Below are positions 61,301 through 64,000 of a DNA stretch of 64,000 nt, piece after piece. Below the pieces are notes generated by a model. It saw only the letters and a program-made list of their open reading frames with translations, had not been told where the DNA came from and ran no database searches. The stretch comes from Ficedula albicollis. Lineage: Eukaryota; Chordata; Aves; Passeriformes; Muscicapidae. The first letter of the stretch is position 1, and each line of letters opens with the position of its first letter. The DNA lies in NCBI RefSeq assembly GCF_000247815.1, contig NC_021677.1:62383122-62447121 (forward strand), read 5' to 3'. Both the position numbers and the translations under genes were made by a program.

Positions 61301-64000
61301 GAGCAAGATGGGACCATGAGCATAGAGGATTTCTTTTATGGCCTGTTCAGAAATGGGAAATCTCTCACACCTTCAGCATCTACCCCCTACCGGCAGCTGA
61401 AGCGGCACCTCTCCATGCAGGTGAGAAAGGGAGAGGTGAATCCTGGGGTAAAAGGAGCAGGAGAATTCCTGAACAGTTCCCACCCAGCCTGTTCCTCAGT
61501 GTCTGTCCCTGCAGGGGCAGCTGTGAGGGTCCCTCTGCCCCAGTGAGGCAGTGAGCTGCTGCATACCCTGCTCCAAAAGCAGATTTCAAATTCTCTCTCA
61601 GGAAAAGCTTTTTTGGGGGAGATAAAACAGAACACCCACATGGGAAAGGGGACATGGCTCCCCTTAGAAGTTTTGTGGACAGGGCTCTGGCAGCCTGTGG
61701 AGTGCAGGGTGTGAACGGTAGAGCCTTGTAGAATTCCAGGGTGGTTTGTGTTGGAAGGGAGCTTAAAGCTCATTCCATGAGCACACTTTCCACTCTCCCA
61801 GGTGGCTCCAAGGTCCATCCAGCCTGGCCTGGGACACTTCCAGGATGGGGCATCCAATATAAACTGGGTGCAGGGGGAAACCCTGGGATAGGCTGGGGAC
61901 ATGCAGGTCCCACATCTCTACTCTAATTTTTGCTTTTTTCTTGGAGAGTTTGAAATCTGCTCCCTGTCTTTACCTGGAAGCTGAGGGCTTTACCCAAACC
62001 GCTCTACAAGTGCTCCCTGCAGCTGTTTTAGGGGAAGTGACATTCCAGCCCAAAAATGACCAGTGGAAAACCCTCCTGGAGCCCTGAGGCCAGCTCTGAC
62101 AAACTGCTCCTGCTGGGATTTATTTTAAATCCCGAGTGCCTGCTCGTGCCCCGGTGCTGTGAGGTCAGCAGCGGCGCTCCCACCGGGTTTTTGCTCGGCA
62201 GCGAGGAAAAGCAGAGCTTAATCTTTAATCTCTGGAGTAGTGCCAGGGAAATTCCATGGATAAACCCTTGTGGGCACTGCCTTTACCCTCATCCTCTCTC
62301 CCAGTCCTTCGACGAGAGCGGGAGACGCACGGCCACCCCCTCGGCCATGCCCAGCACCTTCGGCTTCTCCCTCTTCTCCAGCCTGGATGATGGCATGGGC
62401 TATGGCTGTGTGGAGGGAGTCCTGGACTGCTGGCACCAGGAGGGCATAGAGAACAGCCAGGAGATCCTGAAGGTAACCCCCAACTGCATCTCACCCCTGG
62501 TTATGTGTATTTTTTTTCTCCCTGTGCTGGATGCTGAGTGGTTTTTGTTTTTTTTTCCCCAAAGTCTTGGGGTTTTTTCCCCTTTTAAAAGCTGGGGTTG
62601 TTCCATCCCTGGAAGTGTTCAAGGCCAAGTTGGATGGGGTTTGGAACAACCTGGATTAGTGGAAGGTGTCCCTGGCCATGGCAGGGGGCTGGAAGTGGAT
62701 GATCATTAGGATCTGTTCCAACTCAAACCATTCCCATTGCTAGTGACAAGAGTTCTGGGAAATTTCCAATTTCCTTTATGGTGCATCCCGGAGAGCAAAA
62801 AGCTAATGATAAAAATAAACCGTGGTTTTCAGCATAGCTTGAAGAGGTCACCTACATTTGTTAGGAAGCAATTTAATTCCTTTCCCTCCCTGAATAGCTG
62901 CACCTGCAAACCTCTGAGCACTGGAGTGACCTGAATTATTGCTTGTGCTGAGGTGGAGGACAGCACTTGAAACCCTGCCCAGTCCTCAGTGTTCCATTAG
63001 ACAGAGTGAAAGGGTGATGGGGGTGAAATCAGGTACCTAAATAAATCCAGCCCTGTCCATCTTGTTAGAAGCTGTGGATGGGAGAAGATAATTTTATGTG
63101 ACCATCACTGGATTCCCAACAATGACTGTGATTCCCCTGGCTTTGAATTATCCATGTGGATAGAGAACAGCCAGGCTGGAATAACCTCTGCCATTGCTCA
63201 GGATTTAAAACCCACTTGTAACCTTGCACTATTTGAGCAGGTTTTCTTCACCTTCACCAGATTTGAGTGTCCATCTTCACTTTGTTGCTTTCCACTGGAA
63301 AATTGCTTTGTACTGATGTCACTGGGGTGGTGTCTGCAGTGTTTCAGCCCCACCACAAGTGCTTTGCTTTGTGCTCCTGCAGGCTGAGGTTGAATTATTT
63401 AGGTTGGAAAAGTCCAGCTGTCGACTTAGCCCTTGTTCACCCCTAAACCCCATCCCCAAGTGCCACATCCATGTGGGTTTTGAACACTTCCAGGGAAAGA
63501 AAAGGCCTTTCTTCAAGGCTTGGGACCTTTATTGTCCCTTCCAGCCCAAACCATTCTGGGATTTTACGAAATTCCAAGCAGCTGCTGATGATAACTTGCT
63601 TTCTAAGAGATGGGATCCTCACCATCAATCCCTTCCTGCAGGGCTGTTTGTGCTGCCTCTGTGGCAAGAGCTGGTTTTGTTCAACACAAACATCCCCAAG
63701 CAGCTCCCTGCAGCAGCTGATCCCTGCTATGTCCGGTCTCGTTAGATCCTGCAGGGAATTAATGCATTTCATCAGGCCTGGGCTTCATTTCCTCCACAAC
63801 CAGGACACTTCCCATCTCCACAGCAGCTCTGCCTTGTAGGGAGGTGGCTGAGATGTCTGCTTTATTGCCCTGGGGGCGTTTGTGACAGATTAATTAGCGA
63901 GCAAAGATCTCTTCTGAGCCTGCTCCTTTTATCCTGTCAATCCCTGCACAAATGTCTCCAGGCTGCTGCAGCAAGCTCCTTGTTGTTTCCACAGGCTCTG
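38967..64000 (+). CDS. NIN: Ninein, first eight coding exons (partial at right edge)
   Basis: Centrosomal protein that anchors microtubule minus ends at the mother-centriole subdistal appendages. Coding exons: 38967-39149, 44835-44916, 53632-53795, 58809-58848, 60005-60192, 61274-61420, 62305-62472 and 63995-64000 (window edge, AL), giving residues 1-326. All borders are AG/GT and in frame. The start MDEAEQDQYEARLKELFDSF leads into an EF-hand-like loop (D21 to E32). GGKRYGRRSLPEFQES, LRFWNPDDLNAS, a second EF-like motif (ITRDGHLNRKKL, about 193-204), EQDGTMSIEDFFYGL and SASTPYRQLKRHLSMQ follow. These agree with vertebrate NIN rather than NINL. The long coiled coil lies beyond the window. The upstream ATG at 38962 is in another frame and is not used. 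The 5' exon(s) were not located. Confidence 0.95.
39324..39490. repeat. Short tandem triplication (NIN intron 1)
   Basis: Three copies of AAGGGAACTGCTCTG...GGAGGTGCTCTGAAAGTCAG, the middle one with an internal deletion of the CTGCCCTGACT part. Confidence 0.9.
40340..40640 (-). mobile_element. CR1 LINE, 3' end, antisense, with internal duplication
   Basis: AATCATGGAATGGTTTGGGT start. The segment AAAGATCATCCAGTTCCA...ACCTTCCACT(G/A)TCCCAGG occurs twice, about 68 bp apart, before the rest of the element. Confidence 0.85.
41175..41262 (-). mobile_element. CR1 3' tail, antisense
   Basis: ATCACAGAATGCTGGAATGG, TTTGGGTTGGAAGGGGACCT, to CCTGGGCAGGGAC. Confidence 0.8.
41565..41700 (+). mobile_element. 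CR1 3' tail
   Basis: CCCTGGAAGTGTCCCAGGCT to CCTTCCCAACCCAAATCCTC and GGGATTCTGTGA. Confidence 0.8.
41945..42195 (+). mobile_element. CR1 LINE, 3' fragment (second subfamily)
   Basis: GAGGTTTAGGCTGGATTTCA, GGTGCTGGCACTGCCCAGGC, CCCGAGGCTGCCAGAGCTCC, ending ATATTCTGTGATTC. Sister to the copy at 34815-35060. Confidence 0.75.
42705..42860 (-). mobile_element. CR1 3' end, antisense
   Basis: AATCAGAGTGGTTTGAGTTG to CCAGGGCCTCCCCACCCTTG. Confidence 0.8.
42860..44834 (+). other. NIN intron 1, right part
   Basis: Unique-looking intron with short A/T runs (43599-43608, 44239-44254). No gene or repeat family recognised. Confidence 0.5.
45300..45440 (-). mobile_element. CR1 3' end, antisense
   Basis: Diverged copy: GAGTGGGAAGGGACAAATTC, CTTCCACTATCCCAGGCTGC, CTGGACACTTCCAGAGATGG. 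Confidence 0.65.
46680..47120 (+). mobile_element. CR1 LINE, 3' fragment
   Basis: Includes the AAGGGCTCAGAGAACTGGGG and GGATATTGGGGAAAAATTCC segments and the CR1 tail, ending near CCCTTCCACCCTGATTCTG. Confidence 0.85.
47260..48419. repeat. 16-bp satellite (TATTTCTCTCTCTCTC)n, about 70 copies
   Basis: After an irregular lead-in (47260-47300), the 16-bp unit repeats without visible variation to 48415. The 433- and 528-aa ORFs reading SLSLYFSLSLFLSLSI are stop-free readings of the repeat, not genes. Located in NIN intron 2. Confidence 0.95.
49005..49920. repeat. Polypyrimidine tract with ~30-bp imperfect period
   Basis: About 900 nt almost free of purines apart from isolated G and A, built on CCCCCTTTCCTTCCTCGTTT then TTGGTTTTT. 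Long Phe/Pro/Ser-rich frames in it are shadows. Strand-asymmetric, so H-DNA formation is conceivable. Confidence 0.9.
51045..51118 (+). mobile_element. CR1 3' tail
   Basis: TTCCATCTAAGGTTGGGCTT, GATGACCTCAGAGATCTTTT, CCAACCTTAATGATTCT. Confidence 0.7.
51735..51835 (-). mobile_element. CR1 3' tail, antisense
   Basis: GCAGTTTGGGTTGGAAGGGA to TTCCAACCCCCTGCCACGAG. Confidence 0.75.
52382..52505. repeat. 62-bp tandem duplication with AT/T run
   Basis: Two copies of ATAATTCATTGCATAGCTAA, TTGTGGAATATATAT, a T run, then GCCTCTA. They differ by one substitution and the length of the (TA)n and T runs. Confidence 0.92.
55755..55880 (-). mobile_element. CR1 3' end, antisense
   Basis: TCATGGAATCCCAGAATAAT, TTAGGTTGGAAAGGACCTGA, to CTCCATGCCCCATCCAACCT. 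Confidence 0.8.
55941..56396. repeat. 228-bp tandem duplication (NIN intron 3)
   Basis: Copies at 55941-56168 and 56169-56396 start CTCTCCCATGCTCTGTGTGT and end GCTGGAGTGACT. Only a handful of substitutions separate them, so the duplication is young. Confidence 0.93.
56919..56959. repeat. Poly-G tract, 41 nt, with interrupted G run after it
   Basis: GGGAGGGA then 41 G, A, 10 G, A. Located in NIN intron 3. Confidence 0.95.
57078..57270 (-). mobile_element. CR1 3' end, antisense, carrying an adapter-like insert
   Basis: CATTGAATCCCAGAATGGGT, three GGGTT repeats, then CCCATCCC..., with the remaining CR1 sequence resuming after 57170. The break at 57147-57170 is described separately. Confidence 0.8.
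57147..57170. other. Illumina adapter remnant (assembly contamination)
   Basis: 24 consecutive bases starting GATCGGAAGAGCGTCG match, as I recall it, the TruSeq universal-adapter read-through. This is foreign to CR1, which it interrupts. It marks a false join or an untrimmed read in the assembly. Confidence 0.88.
57535..57712 (-). mobile_element. CR1 3' end, antisense
   Basis: CGAATCCCAGAATGGTTTGG to GGCAGCCACAGCTGCTCTGG. Confidence 0.85.
58256..58312. repeat. Poly-G tract, 57 nt, followed by T-rich run
   Basis: Pure G between GAGTGTTTT and TTTTGTTTTG in NIN intron 3. Confidence 0.95.
59145..59345 (-). mobile_element. CR1 3' end, antisense (NIN intron 4)
   Basis: AAATCCTGGAATGGTTTGTA to GGACACTTCCAGGGATGAGT. 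Confidence 0.8.
59610..59758 (+). mobile_element. CR1 3' tail, same subfamily as 19085-19420
   Basis: CCCTGGAGGCATTAAAAGCT, GTGGCACTTGGGGACACAGG, TTGGACTCGATGATCTTAAA, AACCTCAGCAATTCCATG. Confidence 0.8.
61003..61067. repeat. T run / 13-nt G run / T run with duplicated flank
   Basis: A T-run ending CCTGCTG (61021-61027) leads into 13 G (61027-61039). A second T run ending in the same CCTGCTG (61061-61067) follows. NIN intron 5. Confidence 0.9.
61728..61850 (-). mobile_element. CR1 3' end, antisense (NIN intron 6)
   Basis: TAGAATTCCAGGGTGGTTTG to GGGACACTTCCAGGATGGGG. Confidence 0.75.
62595..62740 (+). mobile_element. CR1 3' tail (NIN intron 7)
   Basis: CATCCCTGGAAGTGTTCAAG to TTCCAACTCAAACCATTCCC. 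Confidence 0.8.
63385..63575. mobile_element. Two short CR1-derived pieces in opposite orientations
   Basis: GAATTATTTAGGTTGGAAAA (antisense head) and, further right, TGTCCCTTCCAGCCCAAACC, ATTCTGGGATTTTAC (sense tail). Confidence 0.5.
63995..64000 (+). CDS. NIN: NIN exon, first six bases at window edge
   Basis: The acceptor TTGTTTCCACAG is followed by GCTCTG (Ala-Leu), which continues the ILK-AL reading of NIN. The exon continues beyond the window. Confidence 0.8.

Overview
This window is vertebrate nuclear DNA, almost certainly from a bird. It holds intron-rich genes with consensus GT-AG sites, and it is littered with 3' ends of CR1 LINEs, whose tails read close to CCAACCCAAACCATTCTATGA. 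CR1 is the dominant avian retroposon. Species cannot be read from the sequence. Nothing looks bacterial, and there is no CRISPR array or operon.

Layout. (1) 151-3544 (+): the last two coding exons of TRIM9 (SPRY domain), with a 3' UTR ending near a poly(A) signal at 5028. (2) 9723-21656 (+): a complete 20-exon PYGL gene (liver glycogen phosphorylase, 855 aa). All exons join in frame, and Ser15, Tyr76 and the PLP lysine Lys681 are present. Its upstream region has a 35-copy perfect 34-bp minisatellite and a 172-bp tandem duplication carrying CCAAT and GC boxes. (3) 22232-27446 (-): a complete 13-exon ABHD12B gene (362 aa) with a Ser-Asp-His triad, convergent with PYGL. (4) 27.5-38.9 kb: intergenic or NIN upstream DNA with duplications, CpG clusters and imperfect minisatellites. 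(5) 38967-64000 (+): the first eight coding exons of NIN (ninein, residues 1-326), running off the window.

The order TRIM9-PYGL-ABHD12B-NIN matches human 14q22. It is the paralogue of the PYGB-ABHD12-NINL block, so context and sequence agree on which family members these are. The genes are not a functional unit: they cover ubiquitin ligation, glycogen breakdown, lipid hydrolysis and centrosomal microtubule anchoring.

I did not find a new biological system. The least expected signals concern sequence integrity and repeats. There are seven pure poly-G tracts (up to 921 nt), all G on the + strand. A 24-nt stretch at 57147 matches the Illumina TruSeq adapter read-through. Two long perfect tandem arrays are present, and several recent tandem duplications. 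Long apparent ORFs (poly-Gly, poly-Pro, and the 34-bp and 16-bp arrays) are artefacts of stop-free repeats.
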